Below, in pieces: positions 13,090 through 21,217 of a stretch of DNA of 27,376 nt. How positions within the stretch are numbered: the stretch's first letter is position 1; each line of letters opens with the position of its first letter. This DNA comes from Chara braunii (lineage: Eukaryota; Streptophyta; Charophyceae; Charales; Characeae), in the NCBI GenBank assembly GCA_003427395.1, contig BFEA01000718.1:303230-330605 (forward strand), given 5' to 3'. Both the position numbers and the translations under genes were made by a program. The notes beneath the pieces are model-generated. The model was not told the DNA's origin. It saw only the letters and a list, made by a program, of their open reading frames with translations, and ran no database searches.

Positions 13090-13710
13090 TGTGTAGCCAG
13101 TTTCCAGCTCAACCGAAACGGGTAACAGCCCCAGCTCTTGGGTTGTTTGTGGAGGGATTCCAATAAGTAGATAAATAAATAAAATTTATGCGTGTGTGTG
13201 TGCATATTTGTGTGTGAGGGACACTGTGTGTGCGTGAGAGAGAGAGGGAGAGATTTCTTACGATGGAAAGAAATGGGCCCCTCAGCTGCCCCTTATATTT
13301 GCAAGTCTATGACCTTTTTCGACACAGCTGAGTCTGATCTGAGTTTTCGCTTTGACCGTCTTTTTTGTGTGTAATCTTGGCAGTGTGCAACTTTTGCTGT
13401 GAACTATGTGGGACATCCATTTAATCAGAGTGTGGTAGAGAACAAGCCCTTCTTCTATGCACTGATTGCGGCAGCTGGGTTCTTCACAGTTCTGACATCT
13501 GACACAGTCAGGAGTTTGAATGACTCACTGAAGCTTGTGCCATTGCCGGAAGGTATGGGTCATCAGCTGCTGTTGATGTCAGCCGCCGACTTGGTGGTAA
13601 CCTACACAATAGAAAGGTTGGCACGATGGGCGTTTCCGTCGAGGGTGCCTTCTCTGTCAGCAAGGAGAACAAGAGGGCATCAGGCAAGCAGCGTGGAGAA
13701 GGAAGATTGA
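1197..13710 (+). CDS. MIA/PDR2: P5A-type ATPase (Spf1/ATP13A1/MIA-PDR2 family), C-terminal half, 5'-partial, spliced
   Basis: Joined exons are 1197-1345, 3714-3825, 4963-5079, 8667-8808, 11271-11671, 12514-12879 and 13384-13710: 1614 bp, 537 residues plus stop. All introns are GT-AG and every junction keeps the frame. P5A ATPases are P-type pumps of the ER membrane; the yeast and human members remove misinserted transmembrane helices, and the Arabidopsis member affects pollen and phosphate-starvation responses. Visible landmarks are the P-domain TGD (1206-1214), the DGTND hinge (5047-5061) followed by [15 protein letters not shown], the family signature [17 protein letters not shown] in exon 5, and six hydrophobic segments matching the C-terminal membrane helices. 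The stretch after GVALLN is a variable Ser/Gly-rich linker, as in plant homologues. The N-terminal helices, A-domain and DKTGT phosphorylation site should lie upstream of position 1. I rely on remembered family similarity; no search was run. Family assignment is very secure, while the linker exon borders are less so. Confidence 0.95.
1613..2103. mobile_element. Related MITE, copy 2, opposite orientation
   Basis: This copy has the same layout as copy 1: ends TTAGG and CCTAA, GC-rich CCCGG/CGGGCACCC blocks at both ends, and poly-A and poly-T stretches. The core shared with copy 1 lies here on the reverse strand (about 1870-1945). Flanking octamers at 1605-1612 and 2104-2111 match at 7 of 8 positions, but in AT-rich sequence. 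Length is 491 bp, with about 190 bp of extra internal sequence. Confidence 0.6.
1947..1996. repeat. Poly-T tract, 50 bp
   Basis: An uninterrupted run of T sits inside MITE copy 2 between the shared core and the GC-rich end. Its length is probably unreliable in the assembly. Confidence 0.9.
2726..2900. mobile_element. Probable truncated copy of the same MITE family
   Basis: AACAGCCTAA, the right-end sequence of copy 2, recurs near 2754. CGGCCAAAAGTTGTTTTTAT near 2860 resembles the core of copy 2 (CAGCCAAAAGTTGTTTGTAT). Both ends are unclear and no target duplication was found. Confidence 0.35.
3455..3590 (-). mobile_element. tRNA-derived SINE head, minus strand
   Basis: On the minus strand an A-box-like TGGCTGAATAG (3574-3584) is followed ~40 nt later by a perfect B-box GTTCAAATC within 3527-3537, the internal Pol III promoter layout. 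The distal flank runs into a long G/C homopurine stretch (plus strand 3407-3453), so the 3' end is uncertain. The sequence does not fold as a normal tRNA, so this is a degenerate tRNA-related repeat and not a gene. Confidence 0.5.
3714..3825 (+). CDS. MIA/PDR2: P5A ATPase exon b
   Basis: The acceptor follows a pyrimidine-rich tract ending TCTCAG at 3713 and the donor is CAG|GTATGT at 3826. It encodes [19 protein letters not shown] and continues to VVIPRVQ, matching the P5A P-domain region that precedes the VFARVAPQQK segment of plant homologues. Length is 112 bp, entered in phase 2 and left in phase 0. Confidence 0.93.
3962..4246 (-). other. Unrecognised 94-codon minus-strand ORF inside an intron
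   Basis: An open frame of complex, non-repetitive composition (for example [20 protein letters not shown]) lies antisense within the intron between exons b and c. I do not recognise a family. It could be a remnant of a transposon or pseudogene, or chance. No splice partners or adjacent coding blocks were identified. Confidence 0.2.
4963..5079 (+). CDS. MIA/PDR2: P5A ATPase exon c (DGTND hinge)
   Basis: The acceptor is GTTGACAG at 4962 and the donor is CAG|GTAGGG at 5080. The 39 codons read [18 protein letters not shown] and then [18 protein letters not shown] (5047-5061) is the invariant P-type ATPase hinge motif that coordinates magnesium with the phosphorylation site. Both ends are phase 0. 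Confidence 0.96.
5340..5541 (+). mobile_element. tRNA-derived SINE with 16-bp target-site duplications
   Basis: Exact 16-bp direct repeats AAAGTGGGACCTGTGC lie at 5340-5355 and 5526-5541. Between them is a tRNA-like head with A-box TAGCTCAGTTGG, B-box-like GTTTGAATCC (one mismatch), a ~50-nt tRNA-unrelated body and a 3' tail of poly-A then GAA repeats (about 5479-5525). This is the classic structure of a LINE-mobilised SINE. The perfect duplication suggests a recent insertion. Confidence 0.85.
6075..7163. mobile_element. Solo LTR related to the gag-only element downstream
   Basis: It starts TGTTATGAACTTGG like the LTRs at 17209 and 22697 and aligns with them over most of its length; shared blocks include CCAACAACCAATCACAA, CTATGGCTG repeats and GCAGAAATCAGCA. 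It ends TGCA at 7163 and lacks the last ~170 bp of those LTRs. ACAT is repeated at 6071-6074 and 7164-7167. No internal retrotransposon sequence adjoins it, so it is a solo LTR from recombination or a subfamily variant, clearly more diverged than the other two. Confidence 0.75.
7490..7562 (-). mobile_element. Possible tRNA-derived SINE head, minus strand
   Basis: On the minus strand, CCTTGTGGTAAAG is followed by a potential anticodon-arm hairpin (CTGAT...ATCAG) and a perfect B-box GGTTCGATGCC. The A-box is poor. The opening CCTTGTGG is shared with the minus-strand SINE head near 3590. No target duplication was identified. Confidence 0.4.
7788..7945 (+). repeat. Diverged tandem duplication, ~103-bp period
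   Basis: GAAGGAGCCTC followed by a related segment (ACAAGCAAA / CCAGCAAAT, then TTTTTTGAG) occurs at 7788 and 7891. This is intronic and no coding role is seen. Confidence 0.55.
8667..8808 (+). CDS. MIA/PDR2: P5A ATPase exon d (AHVGVALLN plus linker)
   Basis: The acceptor is TTTGCAG at 8666 and the donor is GGCG|GTGAGT at 8809. It starts AHVGVALLN, which directly follows [11 protein letters not shown] in P5A ATPases, then enters a Ser/Thr/Pro-rich linker (VSPPPKSSS, later [17 protein letters not shown]). It ends in phase 1. The last ~70 bp plus intron were tandemly duplicated downstream. Confidence 0.9.
8740..9650 (+). repeat. Tandem array duplicating exon d's 3' end and flanking intron
   Basis: Units carry an exon-like segment ending GTGAGTGTTGGGG, then a shared intron block (ACTGATACGAAGTTGGATTT, CTCCCCAGAATGGATATG) and a poly-A/G tract, then the next acceptor. 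Donors lie at 8809, 9078 and 9405 (spacings 269 and 327 bp). A fourth copy keeps only the acceptor at 9628. The copy at 9001-9077 has lost its AG acceptor (ACG) and its 77-bp length would shift the frame; the copy at 9315-9404 keeps both sites. Confidence 0.85.
9315..9404 (+). CDS. Duplicated linker exon, possible cassette exon of the P5A ATPase
   Basis: This is a copy of the 3' part of exon d. It has an intact acceptor (ACTGTAG at 9314) and the same GTGAGT donor at 9405. Its 90 bp enter in phase 1 and leave in phase 1, so including it would add 30 residues without shifting the frame. Its tail [18 protein letters not shown] mirrors [17 protein letters not shown] of exon d in the same frame. 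Whether it is spliced in cannot be told from sequence; it could be an unused intronic copy. Confidence 0.4.
10203..10276. repeat. G-run plus (GA)n microsatellite
   Basis: A G homopolymer with one undetermined base (10216) leads into GA repeats. It is intronic, and length polymorphism or assembly error is likely. Confidence 0.95.
11271..11671 (+). CDS. MIA/PDR2: P5A ATPase exon e (linker and conserved [11 protein letters not shown] block)
   Basis: The donor is ATGCAG|GTGTGT at 11672. Two acceptors are compatible with the incoming phase 1: the AG at 11270 (used here) and the AG at 11213, which would add 19 residues. Neither has a strong pyrimidine tract. The product starts with an Arg/Ser/Gly-rich linker and has a charged helical stretch ([20 protein letters not shown]). 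It then has the P5A block [17 protein letters not shown] followed by [10 protein letters not shown], which leads into the next membrane helices. Confidence 0.88.
12278..12384 (+). repeat. Two-copy 53-bp tandem repeat
   Basis: CCTCGTTTGTTGTCCTCTTC through ACCGGGCAGTTC occurs twice with a 53-bp period in the intron before exon f, nearly identical. Confidence 0.85.
12514..12879 (+). CDS. MIA/PDR2: P5A ATPase exon f (membrane helices)
   Basis: The acceptor is ATCTGCAG at 12513 and the donor is CAG|GTCAGT at 12880. The 122 codons begin [19 protein letters not shown]. Hydrophobic segments fall at exon residues 4-21, 31-47 and 63-87, and a fourth starts at 110 and continues across the junction. KHMPEEC and NLVNTVSY match plant P5A proteins. 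Both ends are phase 0. Confidence 0.95.
12917..13094. repeat. (CT)n-(GT)n compound microsatellite
   Basis: About 155 bp of CT repeats with one N at 13002 are followed by GT repeats (13073-13094). The array begins 37 bp after the exon f donor and fills much of the 504-bp intron. ORFs of Ser-Leu repeats here are artefacts. Confidence 0.97.
13384..13710 (+). CDS. MIA/PDR2: P5A ATPase last coding exon
   Basis: The acceptor is CTTGGCAG at 13383 and the stop TGA is at 13708-13710. The 108 residues begin [20 protein letters not shown], typical of the C-terminus of plant P5A ATPases. They include [17 protein letters not shown] and [14 protein letters not shown], a last hydrophobic segment at exon residues 61-77, and a short basic then acidic tail ending SVEKED. 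No 3'UTR end or clear AATAAA signal could be placed immediately downstream. Confidence 0.95.
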   Translation, partial: CATFAVNYVGHPFNQSVVENKPFFYALIAAAGFFTVLTSDTVRSLNDSLKLVPLPEGMGHQLLLMSAADLVVTYTIERLARWAFPSRVPSLSARRTRGHQASSVEKED

Positions 13711-14380
13711 CCGTGGGTATGTTTCTGTTTGACATCCCTTGTTCTGCAATTGCAGTACGACGTATCCATTCTATCCCAGATTCTATCCCCCATCCTATTC
13801 GCTGTGTCTGAGTTTCCCTACTGTGCATTATCTCCAGTCGCCCACTGCGCGATGTCTAGCCTCCTTCCCATGTTAGGCAAGATCTACAAGTGGTGTGATC
13901 AGGATGAAATCAAGGGGCATGCAGGAAACCAGAGGAGCAGTTTCACGCATCGGCGGCACATGCGTAAGGGTTAGACTCGTCTCAATAGTCCAAGCCAAAG
14001 GGGCATACAGGGGACCAGGAGAGGGGTTTTCATTCATTTGCAGCTTCCAGTGGCTTGCCATCACTGAAGTCCCCCTCATTCACTTTATTCCTGCGGCATG
14101 GGAGAGGGTTCGACTCCGCTCAGTAGAGTCGAACCCAGAGGGGCATGCCGGGAACCAATAGAGGAGTTTTCGGGGTAACTTTTCGCTGCTTTGCATCTTC
14201 ATCTTCCATCAAAGCTCCCGTCATTCGCTTTGCTCCTGCGGCATGGAAGAGGTAAATCGAAAAGGAGACATACCAAAAGCAAAGCCCGGTTGGCACCACG
14301 GATGTCAAAGAATGAGCTGCTCAATCCGAAACCGACTACCGACCATCTGATGCTTAGTACTCGGTAGGATCTTCCTCTGG
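13711..14380. repeat. 3' flank of the ATPase gene with diverged tandem repeats
   Basis: After the stop codon there is no recognisable gene. From about 13914 a motif GGGGCATGCAGGAAACCAGA recurs in diverged form near 13999 and 14140. Each is followed by GAG-rich then GTTTTC sequence, and the later two by TTCCTGCGGCATGG-type text. Part of this stretch is presumably 3'UTR. Confidence 0.5.
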
Positions 14381-15290
14381 TCAGGGTTGGCTGTCGGCGA
14401 GATGCTGTTCTTGTCGTGGTGCTTAGTGCTCGGCAGGATTTTCTTCTGGTCGAGTTTGGCTGTCGGCGAGATGCGCTTCTTGTTATGGTCTAAGATCGGC
14501 TGCTGCAGGGACGTAAACGTACTTCTTGTCCTCGTCCAGTTTCAGCGCTACTCCTGCTTCTGTCTGGCAGCTTAGGTAGACATTTCTTGTACTGGCTCCC
14601 GGTTTGTTTAACGGACGACAGTATGGCCCATGGTATTCATAGCATCTTCTTCTGGTCCAGTTTGGCCATCAGGAGGACACTCTTCTTGTCCTGGTTAAGT
14701 TTCAGTGCTGTGCGCTGAACCAATTCCGCTGCTCAGGGAGATGTACTCTGCCTGCTGGTCTAGTTATAAAGTGCTTCCCCCTGTTGAAGTCCTGCTCCGG
14801 CTCCAGCTTATGGAGATGTATTTGCCATCCCGGTCCCACTTTAACTGCTTGCTGACAATGGACCTGTGGCCTGGATTTCGGCTTTTGGCAGGATATGCTA
14901 CCCTACCCAGTCCTATTCTTCCAGCCCTCTGTTCCAGTTGTCCTATTTTATCAGCCCTCTGGTTCAATCCTGCCCCCAGGTTAACCACTGGCCCTGGTCC
15001 AGTTTGACCACTGGTCCTGGTGGCCTGGATTTCAGCTTTTGGCAGGATGTTACCTCTGGTCCAGTTCAACGATCGACCCGGGTTCAATCCTGCCCCAGGT
15101 TAACCACTGGCCACCCTACCCACTGCTTTTCTATCAGCCCTCTGGTCCAGTTGTCCGATCGACCCTGGTGCAATCCTGCCCCAGGTTAACCACTGGCCCT
15201 GGTCCAGTTTGACCACTGGCCCTGGTCCAGTTTGACCATTTGTCCTGGTGCTGGTTCGCTCCTGGTTGGCTGCTGCTTGAGCTTGGGGTT
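14381..15290. repeat. Irregular minisatellite-like region
   Basis: Short motifs such as CTGGTCCAGTTTGACCACTG, CCAGGTTAACCACTGGCC and TTTCGGCTTTTGGCAGGAT recur in shuffled, diverged order. The long ORFs on both strands read repetitive QTGPGPV-type peptide and are not credible genes. Confidence 0.65.
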
Positions 15291-15887
15291 GACATTTTCT
15301 GTGTGTGGGAATAGCTGGCCGCAGTGGCCGGGCAGTTGGCGATCTCAAAAGGAAAAGGGTGCGGAAAAAGTGGCAAGGAGAGCAGACCAAAGGAAAATGG
15401 ACCGGTATTGGGATGAAGTGGAGAACAGCAGAGGATCTTGGGAACGGGGCAGGTATTAAAACAGCACTACCGGTAGCTCCGAGCCTATTTTTCCTGACGC
15501 GGAACGTGGCAAACAAAAGAACCGATGAGTCAGCGGTCACTTTCATTCGAAGAACGCGGCGGTGGTAAACCAACTCGTCGTCCTCTCTGCCTTCAGAAAG
15601 GTAGTTGTGGTTTAGGTCTTTTAAGTGTGTATCTGATCATCGTGTGTGTCCAGTAGCATCTACGGGCGCTGATAAACCGTGTGACCGCACGGGAAGAGGT
15701 AATGTTGGCAGGCATGTCACGAAATGCGGGCTCTGAAAAGATCCATCCATGGCAAATGGTGGGTAGCAGAGAGGATAAAGGAAATGAATGCCCATCATTT
15801 CGGCGGAGGTCTGTACCACGCTCTTGTCTCGAGTTGTGCTGGTCTTGTCTTTAAGATTTCGAAAGTGAGCACTTCTCATCGGTTACG

Positions 15888-16157
15888 AAGTTGCTGTCGT
15901 TGTGGCTTTTTCCCCATCGAGGGCAGCAGAGGGGGTGCGGAGGGTGGTGTCCGTTGTGACGGCGTTGCCTGAAAAAACTGGAAGGCAATGTTCTTTGTAA
16001 TGTGACCTGCCCAGTTGCCTGGCATATCACTTGCAAAGTCGCTGTCTTCGTGGCTTTTGGCCATTTAGGGCAGCAGAGGGGGTGCGGAGGGTGATGTGCG
16101 TTGTGTGAAAACATTTAAGGAAATGTTCGTTGTAGTGTGACCTGTCCAGGTGCCTGG
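15888..16157 (+). repeat. Two-copy ~148-bp tandem repeat
   Basis: GGCAGCAGAGGGGGTGCGGA and its flanks (TGGCTTTT upstream, TGTGACCTG..CAG..GCCTGG downstream) occur twice with a ~148-bp period. No gene is seen in 15300-16240 apart from this. Confidence 0.7.
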
Positions 16158-16242
16158 AGGCAGAAGCGGAGAAACAGGAGAGGCGTGTATGAGCAAACCA
16201 TGGCAGCCGATGAAACCAAGTCCAGAGATTGTGATACAGACT

Positions 16243-16337
16243 GGAGAGAGACATGTGAGGAGAGACGTGTGAGGAGAGACGTGTGAGGAGAGACGTGTGA
16301 GGAGAGATGTGTGAGGAGAGATGTGTGAGGCGAGATG
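16243..16337 (+). repeat. 14-bp minisatellite, about 6-7 units
   Basis: The unit GAGGAGAGACGTGT is repeated head to tail with A/G and C/T variants. Confidence 0.9.
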
Positions 16338-16899
16338 CAGGAAGGAGACGTGAAAAATGACAGTGGTGGGAAGTGAGAGGAAAAGATAGGAGATTGAGGT
16401 ACAACAGAATGTGGGTTGCTTTCGTAGACAAGAGAGATTGGAAGAAGAAGGTTGGTGGAAAAGGAGTTGTGTCACCTAATTGAAGTTTGTCGGGAGATCT
16501 GCGGTCTCGAAGAGACATGGGTAGGAAATGACTAGGAACTTTCATGCTTGATCCGGTGTTCTCCCTGGCGTGATCTTCTTGGCGTGATCGTCCTATGCTG
16601 TGCATTCGGGGGGGCAGGAGGAGCGGGGGGGAAGGGCAGGCAAAGCCAAAATTTGCAATCTTCATACAATTGGTGCTGATACTCATTTGACAGGGTACTA
16701 ACGTCCTTCTCCTCCTCAGTCTCCATCCTCATTTGTATGCTTTTTTTTTTCTTTTTTTTTTTGTATGCTTTGTTCCTTCGTGGGTTTTTTTTTTTTTTCC
16801 CCCTTTCCTGTTCTGAAATTCTGCCAAGATTTTCCATTTGGCACCGTTATCAGCCGTATGCCTCTCTCCTCTTTCTACCAATCAGAGATGATGATGATG

Positions 16900-17075
16900 T
16901 ATAACCATCCACCCCTCTATCCCACATGGCTTGCTCCTGTCATTGCTGGAACGACAAGCTCCAGTCATAACGTTTGTGACGGTTTGTCTTTTTCTGAAGT
17001 TTTTCATGATTTTCCTCCTTCCGCTGGATTCACTCTGTGAGAAAGCCATGTGGGATGGAGGGGTGGATGGTTATA
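16900..17075. repeat. Inverted repeat 1 (33-bp arms)
   Basis: The arm 16900-16932 (starting TATAACCATCCACCCCTC) is the reverse complement of 17043-17075 at 32 of 33 positions, with a 110-bp loop. The single difference would be a G-U wobble in RNA on one strand. Confidence 0.95.
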
Positions 17076-17193
17076 AAAAACTTGCATTCAAATTGATTTC
17101 TTATTTCTCCACTACATAGATCATTTTCAACTCACAGATGAAAATGTACTATGTAGTGGAGAAAGAAGAAATCATTTTGAATGCAAGTTTTTT
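17075..17193. repeat. Inverted repeat 2 (53-bp arms), hairpin
   Basis: Arms 17075-17127 and 17141-17193 pair at 49 of 53 positions around a 13-nt loop. It shares its first base with the end of inverted repeat 1 and ends 15 bp before the LTR start. It could be a foldback element, a small-RNA precursor or an assembly palindrome. Confidence 0.95.
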
Positions 17194-17208
17194 AAGATTT
17201 AACCCTTT

Positions 17209-18539
17209 TGTTATNNNNNNNNNNNNNNNNNNNNNNNNNNNNNNNNNNNNNNNNNNNNNNNNNNNNNNNNNNNNNNNNNNNNNNNNNNNNNNNNNNNNNN
17301 NNNNNNNNNNNNNNNNNNNNNGTTGTCTGACGAATTTTATCGCCACTCACACACAGACAATCTCACACATGCCCATACATGCATAAGAGAAGGGGAGAGA
17401 GGAGACAGAGTCCAAAGTGCACACAGGTGAAAATAAGCAGCGGAAGACAATCATGCACAGATGGGGAGAGAACACACAGTGTTTCTCACTCTCTGACACA
17501 ACTCCCAACAACCAATCACAAGATAGAACCTGCGAAGATCACAATTGGAATCCATACTGATGATGAGCCACTCAAACAATTATCGTAACAGAGTTTGTTT
17601 CAGTATCTCGCCACTCTTAGAACTCACACCCCACTCTCTATCCTACACCCAGTTAGTAGCGCCACATCAGATTGGCCTCCCAGAAGCCAGCGCCAACCAC
17701 CCTGATGAAGAACAGGTCCTGCGATGAAGTCTTTAGTGCCGATGGACACAGTGTAGAGCCACCGCCCACCCGAAGAACAGGTCCTGCGACGAAGGAACAG
17801 GCAGCTATGGCTGCCACCGCCCATGAGTACATAGTGTAGAGCCTCGATATAGCCCGGCGAGACGCAGATACCCCAGGGGTAGATGCGCTGAGGATGCCCC
17901 AGCTATGGCAGACTCAAACTGGGCCGGCTATGGCTGCTGTCAACGGCGAGGTCTCAGGATGCCGCCTGCAGACAGTCACCGTCACCAACTTGCTTGGCTT
18001 TTCCAACGCTGCTTCGTGAGAAATGAACTGCCAAAAGTCCTAAACCTACTCGGCCTGTCTTATTTCTAGATTCTACCCTAGACCTACTGGACCGAAACTG
18101 CTCTACCGGCACCGTTTCGACTTAGGGCCTCTAGGCCCTTCCCAGCTACGGGCTCTACCCACTGTAGGCCCTTAGGGCCTTTATGACGACGGGGAAGACT
18201 GGGCCTGCAATCGCAGGGCTGGAACCGGTCTATTTTTAGAACAGCATATAGGCCTCAGTGTGACCCAAAACTCGGCACGCACACACAACAAAGCACACTC
18301 CAAAACACAACAGGCACACGCAACAGGGTACAACCTCACCGTTAGTCACGGCAGCAGAAATCAGCACGTCATCGCACCTCAATGCGTTAAAAAAACAAAC
18401 ACAGCAACAACACAGACAACAAAACACAGAAAACACAAAATCACGAATCTAACCTACGACGCGACCAGACCGAGGCAAGCCCCAGGCTTTGCCCTCAGCC
18501 TAATGTACAGTCCACTGAGAATCTGCAGGTTTCATTACA
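17209..18539 (-). repeat. 3' LTR of the element (left copy), containing an assembly gap
   Basis: It aligns with the right LTR from 17322 to 18539. The six bases before the gap (TGTTAT, 17209-17214) equal the outer end of the right LTR. It carries a ~35-bp insertion near 17745 relative to the right copy. Confidence 0.85.
17215..17321. other. Assembly gap (107 N)
   Basis: A run of N. Comparison with the right LTR suggests only about 7 bases are actually missing here. Confidence 0.99.
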
Positions 18540-19402
18540 TACTTACCCCCCCCGGGGAGAGCGGACCTCCGCGCCCACACTTCACTTTTTGGTAATGAAC
18601 CAGCAGATGAAGGGAGTTATGGAGATAACACTCTTGCCTGAAGAGGAAAACTTGAGATACTCACGGGGTAACCTATGCCCCTGACCTGTGTTGTAGCAGT
18701 AAGGTCAGGAGGAGGCAACCTCAAAGTGTCAGTTGGTCTCGATTGCATCAAGAACCACTGATAACCTGGTTTTTTACTATTACGCAATCGATCACTTATG
18801 AAAAGTTGAGATCCGTGAACGACACCCTATTGCTGCAATACAGTTCCTATACTCCTGACCTCCATAGTAAACTGGGATGTCAGTAGAAGGGAAACTCAGA
18901 ATTGCTGGCTATAGTCGTCGGACCGGGTGTGTACCCCTTATTAGTAGACATAAACCGGATGTCAGTCGGTCAGTAGAACTGAAGGACTGCAGTAAGAGAT
19001 CACGAGTAGGACAAGTAATCTCACCACAAGAAACATAACTAATTATCATCCAGGCTGTCAAGAATAGATTTGTTGGTGCTCAACTTATCAAACAGATAAG
19101 GAGCCCGGGATAGAAGGTTGAAAGCCTGGGACAATGGCACTCACTACACAACGTCGGGAAGAGGGAAGGTTGCTGACTCTCAGCTAACCCTGATCAGGAC
19201 ATTGAGTGTCGCCAGAATTTGCGCCTATAAATACTGACAACTACAACTCCCACAAGAACGAGAGACAGTGAAGATCCAGAATGTGAATCAACAGAGGTGA
19301 AAGGAGTTGTGGTTTCCACCTCTCTCATGGATCGAGGGTAGGGTAGGATGAGTTCAGATTTGGTTTCCCTTTTGTCCCTTCAGATGAAGGAAAAGGGAGC
19401 AA
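18540..19402 (-). other. 3' noncoding remnant of the retrotransposon
   Basis: This lies between the end of gag and the 3' LTR, where several kilobases of pol would be expected in an autonomous element. No coding domain is recognised. A G8-run (minus strand, 18546-18553) next to the LTR is the only polypurine-tract candidate, and it is imperfect. Confidence 0.6.
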
Positions 19403-21217
19403 TCATCTGAGCCNCATGCCCCTCTNATCCCTGATCCGGGNCAGGATCNTTATAACGAAGGATGCTGCCCGCGCAGTCCCCAGACATACATCATCACANG
19501 CAGCCTCAACTGAAACAGCTGCAGATTCACCTACCTGAGCAGATGAAGGTGCAGCACTGGGGGGAACTGCAGTCCCCAGGGTCTGTTTCAATTTTTTTTT
19601 CGACCGACTACCTGGGCCTGGCATGTAAGGGCAGTCCTTCGAGAAGTGCTGGCCCTCACACCTCAGGCAAACCCCTCTCTCCTTTTTTCTTCTCCAGACT
19701 CCCTCTTGGATCTTAAGGTCATGCCAGGGGAGTGTGGAGGGGTTGAGAGGTTCAGCTGGCATGTGGACATCTCGAGGCAGGTTAGGGCGCTGGGAAGAGG
19801 AAGGCTGACGTCCCTTTTCCTTCCACTTGGTAGTGGCTGAGGCTGTGTTGGTGGAGAACTTTTTCTGCGACTGCAGAGCTCCCAAAACAGCCTGAGTCAC
19901 TATTGCTGCAACATCTGTCTCAGCAGCAGATCCGGTCCCCCCTGAAGGCACATCAGGCTGGGAATCGGTATCTGATGTTGAGGCAGACCCCGCATGCGTA
20001 AAGGCTGCGTTTCCCCTTCTGTTGCCTCTAGGGAAGGCACCTTTCCTCCTGTCAGAGGATGGGGCCTGGACATGGAGCTTGGCCTCCATTTCCAGGGCTG
20101 CACGGCCAAAGGACCTCCAGTCCTTGTGCCCAGCGCTATAGAGTGCAACAGCAAACTTCTCAGGCACTGCCCTGCAGAAGTTGGTCAACAAATCAACAGG
20201 TGTCATGAGCAGCCCAGGGGTGGAGGTAAGCTGCTCGAATTCACCAAACAAGGTCTGTAGGGTGCCGCTGTACCATTGCTGTCCCCGGCGAGCAATCCTG
20301 TCAGCAGCCTTGCGGGCCCTCTCCTTGTCTGCAAACCAGTCCTCCAGGGCCTGCAGAAGTCTGTCTACCCCCAACCCAAAGGCTCAGTCCTCCATGGACT
20401 GTTGCAGGCTGCTAGAAGTTGAGGTGGCCCACTTCAATGCGGGCCCTTCTAGCAGTCCCAGAACAGTTGCCACCTTGGTCTGTTCTGCACAGACAAAGCC
20501 CCTCAAGTAGGCTCTGGTCCCAGCAGCCCAGTCCCCAACATCAGTCTTGGGGTCATCGCCCCTGAACTTGTTGGGAGCAGGGATCTTGGGACCTCTGTCT
20601 GCTGCAGTCACAGCAGCATAGGTGACCTTTGCAGATGCCTTTTGGGAAGGGGTAGATGACTGGGAAGAATGTATAGATCCAGCATGGGATGGATGAGGGG
20701 AAAGAGGTCGTGAGGGAGGAGGAGAGGATCTCGGCTGCAGCAGAGGGAGCTGGGGAGTGATCAGCTTGGCGGCTGCCAGCTGAGCAGACAAGCCCTGGAT
20801 GGAGTCTAGGATCTTGGACTGCTGAGCTGACAGCTCGTCAACCCGACGCTCCAACCGCAAAAAACGGTCATCCTAGTTTGTGAACTGGGAGCTGGTGATT
20901 TTGTGCTCCAGCAGGATCATCTCAGCCATGTGCTTGGTGATCTGGGCACAACGGTCATCAGTGAGTGACCTCTCTAGCTGCTGCAACAGATACTCCCTTC
21001 TGGAGTGATCCATTGCAGCCTCTAGCTCAGCAGCCTCCTGCCATGCCAATTCAGCTACGCTGGCCTGTTGCAGCTTTAGCTGCTCTTCTGCCTCCTTCTT
21101 CAGCCTTCGAGTAGCAGTCAGAGGTGGAGGGGGGGTAATGGAGGTAGAAGGTTGTTCACCTTCTGCCTTCACCACCACCTCTACATGTGGTTGCTGTTCA
21201 TTTCCCTGATCCGACAT
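19403..21217 (-). pseudogene. Retrotransposon gag, interrupted by two in-frame stops
   Basis: A single minus-strand frame runs from ATG at 21217 to a stop at 19403, broken by TAG (20873-20875) and TGA (20384-20386). Order: a Glu/Gln-rich N-terminus with helical, coiled-coil-like charge pattern, a Pro/Ser-rich spacer, a gag-like capsid region (around FRGDDPKTDVGDWAAGTRAY and later TLQTLFGEFEQLT), and a basic linker. It ends with one zinc knuckle, CLRCEGQHFSKDC, of spacing CX2CX3HX4C. Gag proteins package the element RNA into particles. Both stops can arise from one C-to-T or G-to-A change, as expected for methylated, silenced copies. Five single Ns near the 3' end (19414-19499) obscure the last codons. 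The breaks suggest the copy is inactive, unless stop readthrough occurs. Confidence 0.85.

Noticed and set aside
12885-13205. ORFs of Arg-Glu or Ser-Leu repeats (also 10137-10408 and 24985-25556)
   Set aside because: They are translations of CT/GA microsatellites in several frames on both strands.
14764-15573. Long ORFs in the region after the ATPase gene
   Set aside because: They translate minisatellite motifs (QTGPGPV-like repeats) and have no conserved family features.
16243-16337. CRISPR-like array
   Set aside because: The 14-bp units are directly abutting with no spacers; it is a minisatellite in a eukaryotic genome.
18540-19402. Hidden pol gene of the retrotransposon
   Set aside because: The space is under 0.9 kb and no reverse transcriptase, RNase H or integrase motif is visible in any frame.
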